Below are positions 10,001 to 21,342 of a stretch of 64,000 bases of DNA, one piece after another. Every line of letters begins with the position of its first letter. Position 1 is the stretch's first letter. Origin of the DNA: Ceratodon purpureus (Eukaryota > Streptophyta > Bryopsida > Pseudoditrichales > Ditrichaceae); the NCBI GenBank assembly GCA_014871385.1, contig CM026433.1:13342023-13406022 (forward strand), in the 5' to 3' direction. The notes under the pieces are model-generated. The model was not told the DNA's origin. It did no database searches and was given only the letters and a program-made list of their open reading frames with translations. Position numbers and translations under genes: made by a program.

Positions 10001-11413
10001 AAAACATACACACTACTATATATCGGATGACAAGAAACATGACTCATTGTTTGTTCAGCATTGTTTGATGCTTCACTGGAGGTGGTTAAATGCTAACGGT
10101 CAAAGACCAGTGGAGCATTGGGTTTTTAGTGACGGATGTGCAGGGCAATTCAAGGGTGCAACTGCTATGTATTTTGTTGCGAGGTACCCGAGTCTCACCG
10201 GTGGCTGCTCCATGATTTGGAATTATTTTGCGACGGGTCACGGAAAAGGTACTTCGCGTAGTTTTTAAGTTAAGTCTAATACTTTTAGTACTTAAAAGTA
10301 CACTGCTCCCTACTGTACTCTAGAACGCCCAGTGAATAAAATGCCACATTATAGAATAGGCTGATGGTTTGATGTCATATATAATGCGGTCTGAAATCTC
10401 TGGTTGCTTGAATTTGCAGGGGAATGGGATGGCGCAGGGGCAGTAGTGAAGCGTGCGTTACGAATGGAGCAAATCCGCAACCCAGATCGGCAGTTGCAGA
10501 ACGCTCTACAGTGCGTCGAGTTTTTGCAACAGGGCTTCTCCACTCGGGCGACTTCTTCCTACGCTGGGACAAGTAGTAGAGATATTCACCGTACCTTTTG
10601 GCACGTTGGGGAGCACGAAATCAACAGGGAGTCATCAATGGCTTGCAACACCATTGGAGGCTCGAGATCACTGCATTCAATTATGGGGAATTCGATCACT
10701 AACAAGACTGTCTTGTTAGTGAGACAACTTTCCTGTTTTTGTAGGGCATGCATAGAGAAGGATTGGGAGAACTGTGAGCAACAGGCACATGTTACTCGGT
10801 GGCGTGCAGTGCAACTTCAGCCAAAGACTCCAACTGAGGAGCCGGACCCCATTGAAGATGACCCAATGGAGCAGGTGATAATGAAATATTTATATGTTCA
10901 TCAAGAGTAATTAATTCCTTAGTCATGTTTTCCTAGTGTACAACATTAAGCATTGATGTTTAATTCTTTCCTTAATTTTGTCTACAAATTGCTGTTCAGG
11001 TTCAGCAAGGAGAGAGACTTGGTGATGTGCTCGACGTTGGAGACAACTTCGTGGTCCCGGCTGAGCAACCGAATGAGGAAGGAGTTGATTTTTATGTCTT
11101 GCAATGCCAACGTCGAAAATATCGATTACAGGCTCCATTGCAGTGTCCATGGGGTGCTGAATTCGAAGTAGGAGACTATGTTGTTGAGGGAACATATTAT
11201 AAAAAGGCAGGGCGAGGGGAATTTACTTACACTTACTTGGATAAGTCTGTGGTGGCTCATGTTGCTTCTCATCTAGTCATAGCATGCAAGTTCCGCATGA
11301 AACTGGCTCCATACTGTTTGAAAGGTGGAGATCCAGTTTACAAAATTTCGTCAGAAGTTGTAGAGGTAGTTCGGCATGCTCTAGCTCAGTTGTGGGAAAA
11401 TGATGATGACTAA
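7063..11413 (+). CDS. DDE-type transposase of the 15-kb element, five exons
   Basis: Exons 7063-7470, 7618-8493, 9189-10248, 10420-10874 and 11000-11413 join in consistent phase to 1070 aa with no stops. Residues about 170-250 are a basic helix (RLEKAERNRVYQQRHREK). A cysteine-rich segment (NVCCCIYHVEM; CSCRCVVC; CENCG) follows near 465-560. The catalytic core contains HIDFAENYEF (Asp about 655), ISDDKKHDSLFVQHC, FSDGCAGQFKG (Asp about 743) and HGKGEWDGAGAVVKR (Asp about 785, across the exon 3/4 junction). This three-block pattern is known to me from many uncharacterised plant and animal proteins considered transposases; I cannot name the superfamily with confidence. It is convergent with the RING-SET gene of the same element. 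Confidence 0.85.
8494..9188 (+). repeat. Transposase intron 2, dense in AGTAC words
   Basis: This intron (GTATGG donor, TTGTAG acceptor) carries about a dozen AGTAC/GTACT words, far denser than host DNA elsewhere in the window. The same words fill an intron of the RING-SET gene. Confidence 0.6.
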
Positions 11414-14400
11414 TACTTATAAGTATTATCATTTGCTTTGTGTTCAATATCTTCTTGACATTGCTTTGAGTTTAATGAGATTAAGTTTAGTCATGAGCTT
11501 TACCAAGTTAAATGATTCTGGACCCGGCTCATTTGTCCTTGAACCATTATGTTGTTGGATATTAAGAATGGACATGTGTGATTACTAAGTTACAAACACA
11601 GAAGCTGATCCGCATGCATATTCTCTTGGTTTATTAAGTGTATGCTGATTAACAGTATCCAATAGACGTTGTGTACAGCGGTTGCATGAACTCAACATCT
11701 CTCAAAAAGTAAGATGACTCTGTAGAAACCAGTATCAACTGAATATACAATACTACCTGAACCTACCACAATCTTGTTTAAAGAATCGAACAAAGGAACC
11801 ATGAATGATAAACATATCTGAAGAGGCGACACTTATGGAGTATAAGGAGTTTGAGTATAATGGACCATTAACCACTTTTTCAAATAGGAATGTCGTCCGA
11901 CAGTGATAGTGATTGTCCAATTCTGGAGAGCCTGACATCTCTCGAAAGAATCTCTGTATTTTTAATCCTGAACTGTCTTTTTCTAATATAGTGGGAAGTC
12001 TTTCCGTTGCCGCCTACTGATCCAACAAAAACGCTGAATTTCGACCGAATATAGACTTGCTTTTCACTGGGGTTTAGGGAGCAGCGCATTATACTATTCT
12101 TACATGCAACAGTAAATGCGTCCTGAGCTAAGAAAAGGATACGGATCTTGGGAAACAATGTACAATCATAAACAAATGCCTAACTCTGTCTCAATCACAA
12201 CAGAAAGGTATATAGAATGTAACTGTAGATTTGAAATAAATTATGAAGACCACTAACATAAAATATAATTTATGAGACAATAGTTAAAAAGGAATGAAAG
12301 TTAGACAAATTAATAGGTAGGAATATGAAATTAATAGGTAGGAATATGAATGTAAAGTGAAAGACGAATGAAATAAAAAGAAAAAACGAATAAATAAAAT
12401 AATTATAAAAGAAGTTCAATAACAAAAGATATAATGGAGTGATTTGGAAGGGAAGAAAATGAAGGAATTCAAGAATTATAATAGAAGATTATGAAATAAT
12501 CTGAAAGACAATTGAGGGAGAATGGTCGAGGGTCAAATTGAAAAAATAAAGGATTAAGAATGGAAGTTTAAAAAGAAAAAAAAAAGCGGTAGAATTAAAG
12601 GAAAACATAAAATTACAATAAAGGAGGTTTATAAAATTGAAAAACAAGAAAATAAAGAATGGAAGTATAAATTTAAAAAATAAAAAAATAAAAAAAAATT
12701 GTTTGAATAAGTAAGGAAGTTTTTTAGAATATAATAAAAAAATTAAAAAAAAACAAAGAAGAAATAATTGAAAAAATAAAGGAATAAGAATGGAAATTCA
12801 AAAAGAAAATAAAAGCGATAGAATTAAAGAAATACATAAAGTGACAATAAAGGAGGTTGCTTGAATTAAAAAATAGAAAATAAAGAATGAAAGTACAAAT
12901 AAAAATAAAAAATCAAGGAATAAGTAAGGAAGTTTTTGAAAATAAAAAATTAATAAAATTTTTAAAAATGGAAGAAGTAATTGAAAAAATAAAGTAAGAA
13001 GAATGGAAGTTTAGAATGAAAAATAAAAGCATTATGATTAGAAATAAAACGTAAAGGGAACAACAAAATTAAAAATCAATGGATAAGTAAGGATGTAGAA
13101 ATAAAATAATTGAGGAATAAGAAAGATATCCTTGAAATCTCAAAAGGAAGGGAATGGAAGAAACTATAATTGAATAAATAAAGAAATAAGAAGGGAAGTT
13201 TTTAATAAATTAAAACTAGTATGAGAATGGATAAAACTAATATATTAATAAATAAAGGAATTAGAATGGAATTAGAATTGATGTGAGTGAGAGTATCCAT
13301 TAAACATCAAATCCTAGAAATGACCATGCTTTTCATTACTTATACAAAGGAATTGACTAGAGCTTTACGTTTAACCAAAAAATATTGGGGACTGGTATTC
13401 AAAATGGTGTGTCTTTATGAAGGAAACATATTGGGAGAGGGGATAGGCATGTTTTTCACTTTGAATAAATTTAATGAAATAATTTAAAGTGTATGAATTT
13501 TGAAGCATGTGCATGATTAAACTTACCAAACATTGCAAGTATTAAATTTTAAATTTCAGTGGATACAATGCTATATTCCAAGTCAACACTGATACACTAT
13601 AGTTCTAAGATAAAGTCACTTGTAACCACAAGCCATGTTAGTAGCTCATAGGGAAATAATGAAATTTTAGAGTTATGTGGATGAAAATTGGGAGTAATAT
13701 GAATACGATTCGGTTTGCAAGACCAGTGACCACATCAATAATTACACATAATATTGAAAGCAATATTTATACTATGTTCATAACACTAACCAATTCTATG
13801 CTAGCTAGTTCTCCAAAACTAGGATCCTCTACGGTTACTGCTGCATACAGACCCTGTAGTGTTCAGCTTGAAAAGATGGATATGAGTATTTAGGATTGCA
13901 AAGCTTGAAGGGACACATGGTATACTTTATTAACGGCTAAATCTAGCGGGAGAAGCAGGAGCGGGAAGGTATGAGAGTGGAGGAAACTGTTTCTTTTTAG
14001 AGTTAAAGGTCCGAGCGGGACGGAATCAAGGGCGACCAAGTTCCCTCCAAAATGTGTCCGTTTGGAAACAAAACAGGATGATAGAGGAACGTCAAGTCTA
14101 TACCTTCACAATTGCAGACCCCTTCTGTTCCCTGGGGGCATTATTGCCTCAGAACTAGAACCTGGTCCAGTCCTAGGTACGCTTCTCTCTTAAATTTTTT
14201 GATTTCAGCTGCTACTTTACTTGTACCCGTTCCTCTTCAATGTACTCTGTTTATCGCTAGACTCAACTGACTGCTACCTTGGTTTTCCAGGAACCGGTTT
14301 TTGGATTGAGAATTCTTCTTCCATGAACAGTGCACTATAGGTGATATACTCTTCAACTTCAAGTGTACAGTGATGATTAGAGCGCAAGTCAATAGAGGTA

Positions 14401-14491
14401 AAGTCTCTCTAGAGTATAGTTCAGTAGATTTGAAATCAGTGTTTAATGTATTCTGATTCAAAATTAGTAAAGTACTATCTAGTTTTAGTGC
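11414..14491. other. Convergent intergenic region of the transposon
   Basis: Lies between the 3' ends of the transposase and the RING-SET gene. No gene is supported; the short frames at 13287-13487 and 13675-13893 have no recognisable features. It includes the purine-rich repeat tract listed separately, followed by about 500 bases of more normal composition before the RING-SET stop codon. Confidence 0.5.
12280..13280 (+). repeat. Purine-rich, diverged tandem repeat tract
   Basis: Plus-strand sequence is almost all A and G with few C. It contains recurring phrases such as aattgaaaaaataaagga, aagaatggaagtt and acaataaaggaggtt, which reappear about 240 bases apart (near 12535, 12765 and 12975). 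It looks like two to three decayed tandem copies. Confidence 0.6.
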
Positions 14492-17400
14492 TTACTTGCG
14501 GCGCCTGACTGGTTTCTTGAATGCTTTTCTCTGCTGTTTATTTCTAATGCTCCTTCTTAGCAACCTGGATGGCTTTTCTAGTGTAGTATTCTTCGGCTTC
14601 TCCCCTTGTGACTGTAGTGATGTCTGGTTCCCCTTGTCCCGGCACTTGCTACTCCCACAGGCGCATCTAAAGCCCGGTATATCTCCATCATCGGACTTGA
14701 AATCCTCGCCATAGTCCTACCACACCCGGATCAGTGAGTTAGTCATACACTCTTTATTCCTTTAGTTTTAGAAATTGTAGATTAATGAATTCAAACTTGG
14801 TCCAGAGAGTCAGCGTCTCAAGTTCGATTCAGGGTACTTACCCATGTCAACTCTTCTCCTGGGTAGATGTCACGATTGGCAAAGAATGCCACATGGTAGA
14901 TACGCTCATCTCCGGAGTGCACTTGCGCAGGCATATCGACGACGTTAGCTCCCTCGCACCTGAAACAGCGGCAACAGAAAATATCCTAGTAAGAACCAGT
15001 ACTAGACCTTAGGCACTCTACTTTACTTTACATAAAACAGTTAGAGCTAGGACAGTCCATGCCTGTGATTTAGAAATCTTGCAACATTTCCATAGTGGGT
15101 GGCATCGATACAGAGGGAGTTGTTGTCATTGGCCATTACTTCAGACCGCCAAGAAGCATCCAGTTGGAGAGTGTAGGTTTGGCGAAAACCAAGTATCTTG
15201 TGCACCAGGTGGTTTCGCTCAATGAGTTCATCGTTAGTCACAATCTCCCCGGCGAGTTCAAATAGAAACTTACCCGCCTTGATATGCTCCACTGTCCGGA
15301 CACCCCAGCCGCGAGAAGGAGTCCTAAAAATCTGTCCAATTAAAATTACATGTTAGAAAATGTGAATATTAAAAATCCCTATTTGGTAATTAAAATGACA
15401 TTTGTCTAATTCTGGACAAGCCTTACCTGTACCTTCACCGTCATGCCATGCTGAATAATGCGGTTCCCACACTTTAAGTGGCAAGCACACATGGAGTTAC
15501 ATTCTGTGATAAAGGTTCGGGGTTGGTGACCATGACAAACGCCATCGTCCCCGCTACTACTATCTTCAGTAGGCAGGCTCGCACAATAACAACCGGTTCC
15601 TTTATTACAAAATTCCAAAGGAATTTTGTCATCCAACTTTTTAATGACGTCAGCCCGAAGTAGACCACCAGTGTCGTACGCGAATTCCCCGGCTTGTAGG
15701 GCGCACGCGCAACCAAATTTTCCAGAAATAAGGCAATTTGTACCGCATCCTGAACAACCTGCTCTCGGTCTGAAGGACCCTCTAACACTCTTCCACAAGT
15801 CGCCACCATTAGGCTCTTCAACAAGCACCATGCTCTCTTTAGTGTACCAGAAATTAGGTGAATTAATGTGATATCCAGTAGGACAGACCACTTGCACAGG
15901 ATTCCGCTCCAAACCATAGGAAATATCTTGAACCAATATATTATCCTGTTTTGACAAGGCAGGTGAGATCAGCAATCCAAATGGAAAACTTGTGTGCGAG
16001 CTCAGACGTTTTTGCAATTGATGGAATACATACGAAAATGTATTCTACGATAAGTAACAGTAGACCCAAAAGAGCCCACGTATGTATGTCTCACATGAGA
16101 AAACAGAGTTTACAATGTTTTTCTGCACCCACTCTAATCTGCCTACACAATCTAACACAACCCTGCAGATTCGCACTACATCAGTTAGTTAGAGGACTCC
16201 AAAACAACCTTCACCGCTTTTAGCTTCTTTCCAGTAGGGCTCCCTCCTCGACCTGCAACTTCGGGGACGCTACGTAGAGTGGGGGTCTCATTTTTCTTTC
16301 TCTTGCCTGATTTTTTTTCCCCAACCCTCTCTATCACATTGTCCTTCTTTTGTTTCCTGGTCTTGGATTTCCCTTGGGATGCCTGCTCCACGCCTTCCAC
16401 TAAGTGTTGGTCATCTCCGGCATCTAGCGATCTTCTGCTAGCCCGAGTCCTCACAGCTGGCCCTTGATCCGTGGCATCTACTCTTCCCATTTTTTGTCCT
16501 TCCAACTCGTCTTGGAGTCTTTTCCCCTCCTCGGACTTCCTCTTCCCTCGATGCTGTTTCACCTCACGACGGTGCTCGACCATGGTGGCCCCTTCATCTC
16601 CCTCTGCCATCTTCTTCGTTGTCAATCCTTCAAGCCCTCCCTGTGTATCCTGACTCTCGGAAGTCAACGGCTTCCCCTGTAGAGGGCAGTCCCGTTCCTT
16701 GTCGGCGGTCAGCTCCGTGGCCATGTTGGACTGGACTAGCGCCGTCCAAGGCCTACCCCAAATCTCCATGCTCTCTTGATCGGGCTCCACCTCCTGCCCC
16801 TCATCAAATCCCTCCTCTATGCCTGGAAGCTTCACTACCTCAACAACCCCCCCTGCCTTCCCCTTAGTTTCCCCCTCTCCTTCGACTTCACTGTCCAATT
16901 CCATATCACTCTCCCTCTTTTCCCCACCCGGCTCTCTAACCCCCTCACATCCCGCCCCTCGTTCTTCATCTAGGTCAATTGTGGACACATTCACACGTGG
17001 GATATCCACGCCCGCTAGGTCGTGAGCTCTCAATTGCTGAACCGGAGGATTCACTAAACCCCCTTCCCTAAACCTCTTCTCCACCTCTAACTTTCTACTG
17101 TTCTCCCCCTGAAGTTCTTCTTGTACTATGTCCTCTAACTCACATCTCTGGCCACTGTTTCCATCGTCTTCTTCATCCTGACTCTCCTCGCTGTCGCTGT
17201 CGCTGCCACTGCCACTATCAGTAGTCCCTGAGCTCGATTTAAAATCTGGGACATTACCTGCAAAATTCCACCATCACAATTAGTCACATGAATACACTAT
17301 GGAACGGTTATGCACTGTCCGACCTTCTGAACCGTATGTTATATTTCGACTACAGTAAGGATTATTAAGCTACCAGAAGTTAGGCACAAGATTGAAATGG

Positions 17401-20400
17401 CATACCTCCAGATTCAGAGTCTTCCTCATCTGAGTCGTCGTTCAACTCCGGCTCCATCGCCTTTGACTTCCTGCTCGAATCCTCGACAAGACATTCATAA
17501 ACTCTCTGTGGAGGTAGTTGCGCCTTTGTCTCGCGTTTTTTTCCATCAACTCTCCCTTGCTTCCCCCCAGACTGTTTTGGTGCCACAGTTTTATTTTGTG
17601 GACTGTCTACTACCGTCTTCCTGTTTTCCTCCTCTCTGATCTGGAACAGACTGCTAGTTAAAGTTTCTCCCACAGCCGAGTCCCCTAACCGCGTTGAACA
17701 AACCGCTTGGCTCTGTTCTCCAAAACTTGCAACTCCGTGAGAAAGGGTAGACATGGGCTTCAATGACGAGTCTGCAAACACAACGTACAAAAAGATTTAA
17801 AAGAGAATATAAAAGTACATCAGTATACTATAAGTACTTCTAAGAGTGCGAGAGATAGTAATAGTACATTATTATCTAGCAAACCTCGACTATTGCCCAC
17901 TACGAACTGCTACATTATACTTTTTTGAGTAGCGTATAGTACTACTGTGTGACCTAAGTACTATTAGTACTGAAACACGTAAGTACTTAGAGTACCGATC
18001 GACCTAGGTGTATTATACTTTTAGTACTAACAGAATACATTTACAAAAAAGTACTACGTAGGATCTAGCTAAAATTTCTAAATGAATAAACAATGTACTT
18101 CATAAACACCATGTAAATCAAAACATACATATTACAGTAGTATTCAATGTACACCAACAATCTGAAAAAACCAAGAAGTATGTGGAAGTACACATAATTC
18201 CGAACAGAATACAAAAAGTACACAAAGCATAGAAACAGAAAACGACTTCGATTACAAAAAGTACAAACGGTAGAGGGGAATGTATTCTTCCTTGATACTC
18301 TGCAAGACAAGTAGTGCTGATCAGAAACTCTAGATTCGACAATTAAGTACCAAGTTCACTAAGGGGTACAGCTAGTTAATTCCACTAATACAAAATGGAA
18401 TGATAGTACAGTGACCTGAACGTCTCGAAGTAGATGAAGTCCTACCAGAAGTATCACGAAACAACAAGCCACGATGAAAACAAATATTCAGCACTGCTAT
18501 GTACTCACCTGTGTTCGGACATCGAAGACGTGCTCGTTCAGCTCGCTCTGAAAGTAAACGTGCCACCTCCTCGTCACATATCGTCATCTGGGCAGCTACA
18601 TCTTCAACAACAACACTCCCTGGACCTCCCCACCCAAAGCTACGATGCCAATCTGGATCTACAAGCTTATCACTACAATTCGATGCAGCACATTTGTAAC
18701 CACTCTCATAGGTCACCTTAGCGCAGAAAGGGTGGTACATGTGCTTACAAGATGCAATGACAATGTCACTTTTAGGAAAGTTAAAACCGCAAAGGGCACA
18801 TTTAGTGATTTTTAGGAACCTCTTTTCGGGAGAATCATCCTCTCCAAACGCACTGTCAGGGTACACGAGTGGAACTGGATTGAGGGAAGCCGTGTTTCTT
18901 CCATACTTGATGCGTTCTATCTCGACCTTCACCCCTTCGCACATCCGAATCTTCTGCTCCCTTAGCCTCCGACATTCTGCTGCTCCTAGGTCTTTCAGTA
19001 GCGCCTCGGTTTCCTTAGTTGCTAGAGTACGCTTTTGATCCTCCAGGAGCTCTGCCAAAACATTCCGCTTCCCTTCGTTTCCACAATGCTCCACGTCACT
19101 GCTTTGTAGTGAAGCCAGATTAGCTTCATAGGATTCCACCATTAGAAGCGCAAGTCTCTTATCCTGCGCAGCTGAGTCCTTGGCTTTCACCGCCAACTCC
19201 TCGTCCATCTTCAGACCTTCTATCTCCATCAAAAGTATCGTGTGCATCGTCTGGAAATACTCCAGTTTGGACATCGAAGCTATTCCGCGATCTTCGACCT
19301 TCACCGAATTTACCGCCAATTCACCCTTCAGTCCCACCTTCCAATTCGTCTGCGCACTGTTCGGTGGCGGGACACCTCTCCTCTACAAGTACAGTAACAT
19401 TTCATTGTACCACATTGTTAAAACCAAACAAAGCTTTCAGATAATAAATCACATCTACAGATGAAATGAATGCAATAACACTACACCTAACACTCTATCT
19501 CTCTAACATTCTATCTAACTAACTCTGACACACCAACTGATATTATTAAGTAATACCACATTGTTAACACTAAACAGAGCATACAAATGATATGTTACGT
19601 CTAGACTTAATCTAAAAGCAAACGTACTACACCTATACATCAAAAAAGTATATCATCACATTACAATGCAGTGCCTTACGACTGAATTTACAATGCTAAG
19701 TCTGAAAGTACTGATCGGTTTTGCAATGCTAAGTATACAAACAAAGAAATTGGAGAAATAGTAATCAATAACAGAAACAACTCGAAACAGTAATACAGAC
19801 AACCCTAATCATAAAGACAAACAATTCTAATCAAACAAACAAACAGATTACCAGAACGTAGGAGGTATACGTACCTTTGTTGGCGTTGCAGCATCGGCTC
19901 CAACACAGGGCTCCAACTTAACCGCAACATCGACTTTCAAACTCCTCCAACTGCGCTTCGTCACCCTGGCCCCTGTGTTGATCGCAAACTGAAGCTTCGA
20001 CAGATCCTGCTCATACTTTCTTCGTTGGTGATGGTTAGTCTCTTGACCATACAGAGCCCAATTCACCGCATTCTTCTGGTACTCCAAAACGATGCCGACC
20101 GCGAACTGCTTCGTGACACACCTAGGGATCTCATCGGCTCCGTGCTGGTACACAATTGGGTGCATGTATCTGATGCGGTTGACAATTTCCCGCACCTTGC
20201 AATCGCTCCAAGAGTACCCTCCACGACCCTTAACCCCCTCGGGTCTAAACCCTAACTCTTGCATCTGTTTGTCTGAGATATCCTTATCTTTGCGACATCT
20301 ATGCGGGTTGATAGAGTTAGGGCTACACTCCAAATCGTATCTATCGCGGAAGTCCTCCCAGGTTAACAAATCCGGAGGGGATTTCAAGCTTGCTATCAAC

Positions 20401-20585
20401 TCCTCCAAATCATCGACTTCCAGGAAACGCTCCTCCTCCTTCACCGAAACCCCTACCACCTCACTTCCCCCCGACTTAGTCTTCCCGATTTTCACTCCCA
20501 TTCCATCAACTCCCGACTTCACCTTTCCATCCCGAGAACTTGATTTCAGACCTTCGCCCCCCCCGGACTTGGACCTCCTAGACAT
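14492..20585 (-). CDS. RING-like / SUVR4-type SET histone methyltransferase fusion, eight exons
   Basis: Exons from the 5' end: 20585-19875, 19382-18509, 17771-17406, 17257-16209, 15945-15427, 15331-15063, 14959-14842, 14716-14492. Phases fit at every junction, giving 1376 aa without stops. Residues 1-237 are an N-terminal domain and about 250-400 a coiled coil. A RING-like finger lies at about 432-475 (CALC ... SCKHMYHPFC ... KCAASNC), and about 530-1000 is an acidic then Lys-rich disordered linker. Pre-SET cysteines span about 1060-1165 (CSGCGTNC, FGCAC, CHGH, CNSMCACHLKCGNR). The SET domain spans about 1174-1306 (GWGVRT, NVARFLNHRC, ELTWDYG) and post-SET is RCACGSSKCR. NHRC and ELTWDY are typical of plant SUVR1/2/4, H3K9 methyltransferases; catalytic residues look intact. 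The SUVR N-terminal WIYLD domain is absent. Intron 6 appears to use a GC donor. Confidence 0.85.
17772..18508 (-). repeat. RING-SET intron 2, dense in AGTAC words
   Basis: This intron lies between the RING exon (donor ACACAG|GTGAGTAC) and the acidic linker exon (acceptor TTTGCAG). It contains more than a dozen AGTAC/GTACT words. Its phase-1 boundaries match on both sides, which is the key evidence that the RING and SET parts belong to one transcript. Confidence 0.6.
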
Positions 20586-21318
20586 TGCTAACACACGACA
20601 CGAATAAGACCGCAACCAAAACCTACTAGTCCAAGCTAAAACTTGAAAACAAAAATCCACCCTAAACCCTAGACCAGCAGCGAAACCATATCGTTAACAG
20701 TCGCAATAAACGGAAACCTCGGAGGCACATAATGATCTAACCCTTAAACCTGAAACCCTCAATCCCCATCTGAACTAGCGCAAGAATTACAATGCTCCTC
20801 TCCAACACTCAAAGACCCTAACAGACCGCAAAAATGCCAAAAACTACGACAACAAAGTGAACCTTAAACTCATCTTAGCGTATCTCAAACTCAAACCCTC
20901 TAACTCTCTATCTGTCTGTCTCAGTCTAAAACTCTAACCCTCTATCTCAACAAACCCAAGACAAATAACACATACACTCCTCTCCGAACTGCAAAGTACT
21001 AAGTAAGATCCTAAACCACATTACACCAACAAGAGAGACAGCAACGCCGAGACCAGCAAACACCGAACAGTGAACACCAACGAGACCAGAGTGACGTTCG
21101 ATGTGCGAGACGAAGACTACCGGCTATAGAAGGTAGCACCCAATCCAGGTACCTACAACCACCGGTCAGATGCTGTCTCATTGGTCGATCTGAGCTTGGG
21201 TGCCGGTGGCACGCGGCGATGATATGGACGGCTCAGATTACTCCAAAAAAGTACATCGATTACATCTGAGTATAAATGTACCCGGAAAGTACTTCGGTAA
21301 TTTGCCCAAAGTGTACCC
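20586..21318 (-). promoter_or_regulatory. 5' region of the RING-SET gene and right subterminal region
   Basis: No coding sequence is supported. The frame upstream of the ATG at 20585 stays open to 20660, so a slightly longer N-terminus is possible. AGTAC words lie near 20995, 21245 and 21285, close to the right end. Confidence 0.5.
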
Positions 21319-21338
21319 GGTGTAGCTTGCCAACACCC
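21319..21338 (-). repeat. Right terminal inverted repeat of the 15-kb transposon
   Basis: Inverted match to 6196-6215 at 19 of 20 bases. Confidence 0.9.
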
Positions 21339-21342
21339 ATTA
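21339..21342. repeat. Target-site duplication, right (ATTA)
   Basis: ATTA directly follows the right inverted repeat and matches 6192-6195. Confidence 0.8.

Larger units (their letters stand above)
6196..21338. mobile_element. 15.1-kb DNA transposon encoding a DDE transposase and a RING-SET protein
   Basis: The ends are GGGTGTTGGCAAGCTACGCC at 6196 and its inverted counterpart at 21338-21319, matching at 19 of 20 positions with the first 17 perfect. A 4-bp ATTA duplication flanks the element. Inside are a five-exon transposase gene on the plus strand and an eight-exon RING-SET gene on the minus strand, arranged convergently, with an AT-rich purine tract between them. AAAGTAC-type words recur at both ends and in introns of both genes, like the subterminal repeats of CACTA/CMC elements. 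Both reading frames look intact, so the element may be autonomous or recently active. The superfamily is not certain: a 4-bp duplication and GGGTG ends are not the textbook CACTA signature. Confidence 0.9.

Noticed and set aside
13287-13893. Small plus-strand frames in the AT-rich part of the transposon
   Set aside because: No conserved motif, AT-driven codon content, no splice or phase support.
14492-20585. Three separate genes (RING protein, acidic protein, SET protein)
   Set aside because: No stop or start is needed between them; donor and acceptor phases agree at every junction, and the acidic exons have no ATG-supported start of their own in frame.
14492-20585. Host SUVR gene that merely lies near a transposon
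   Set aside because: The inverted repeats and matched ATTA duplication enclose it, and its intron is full of the same AGTAC words as the transposase intron and the element ends. A genome-wide check of other copies is still needed.
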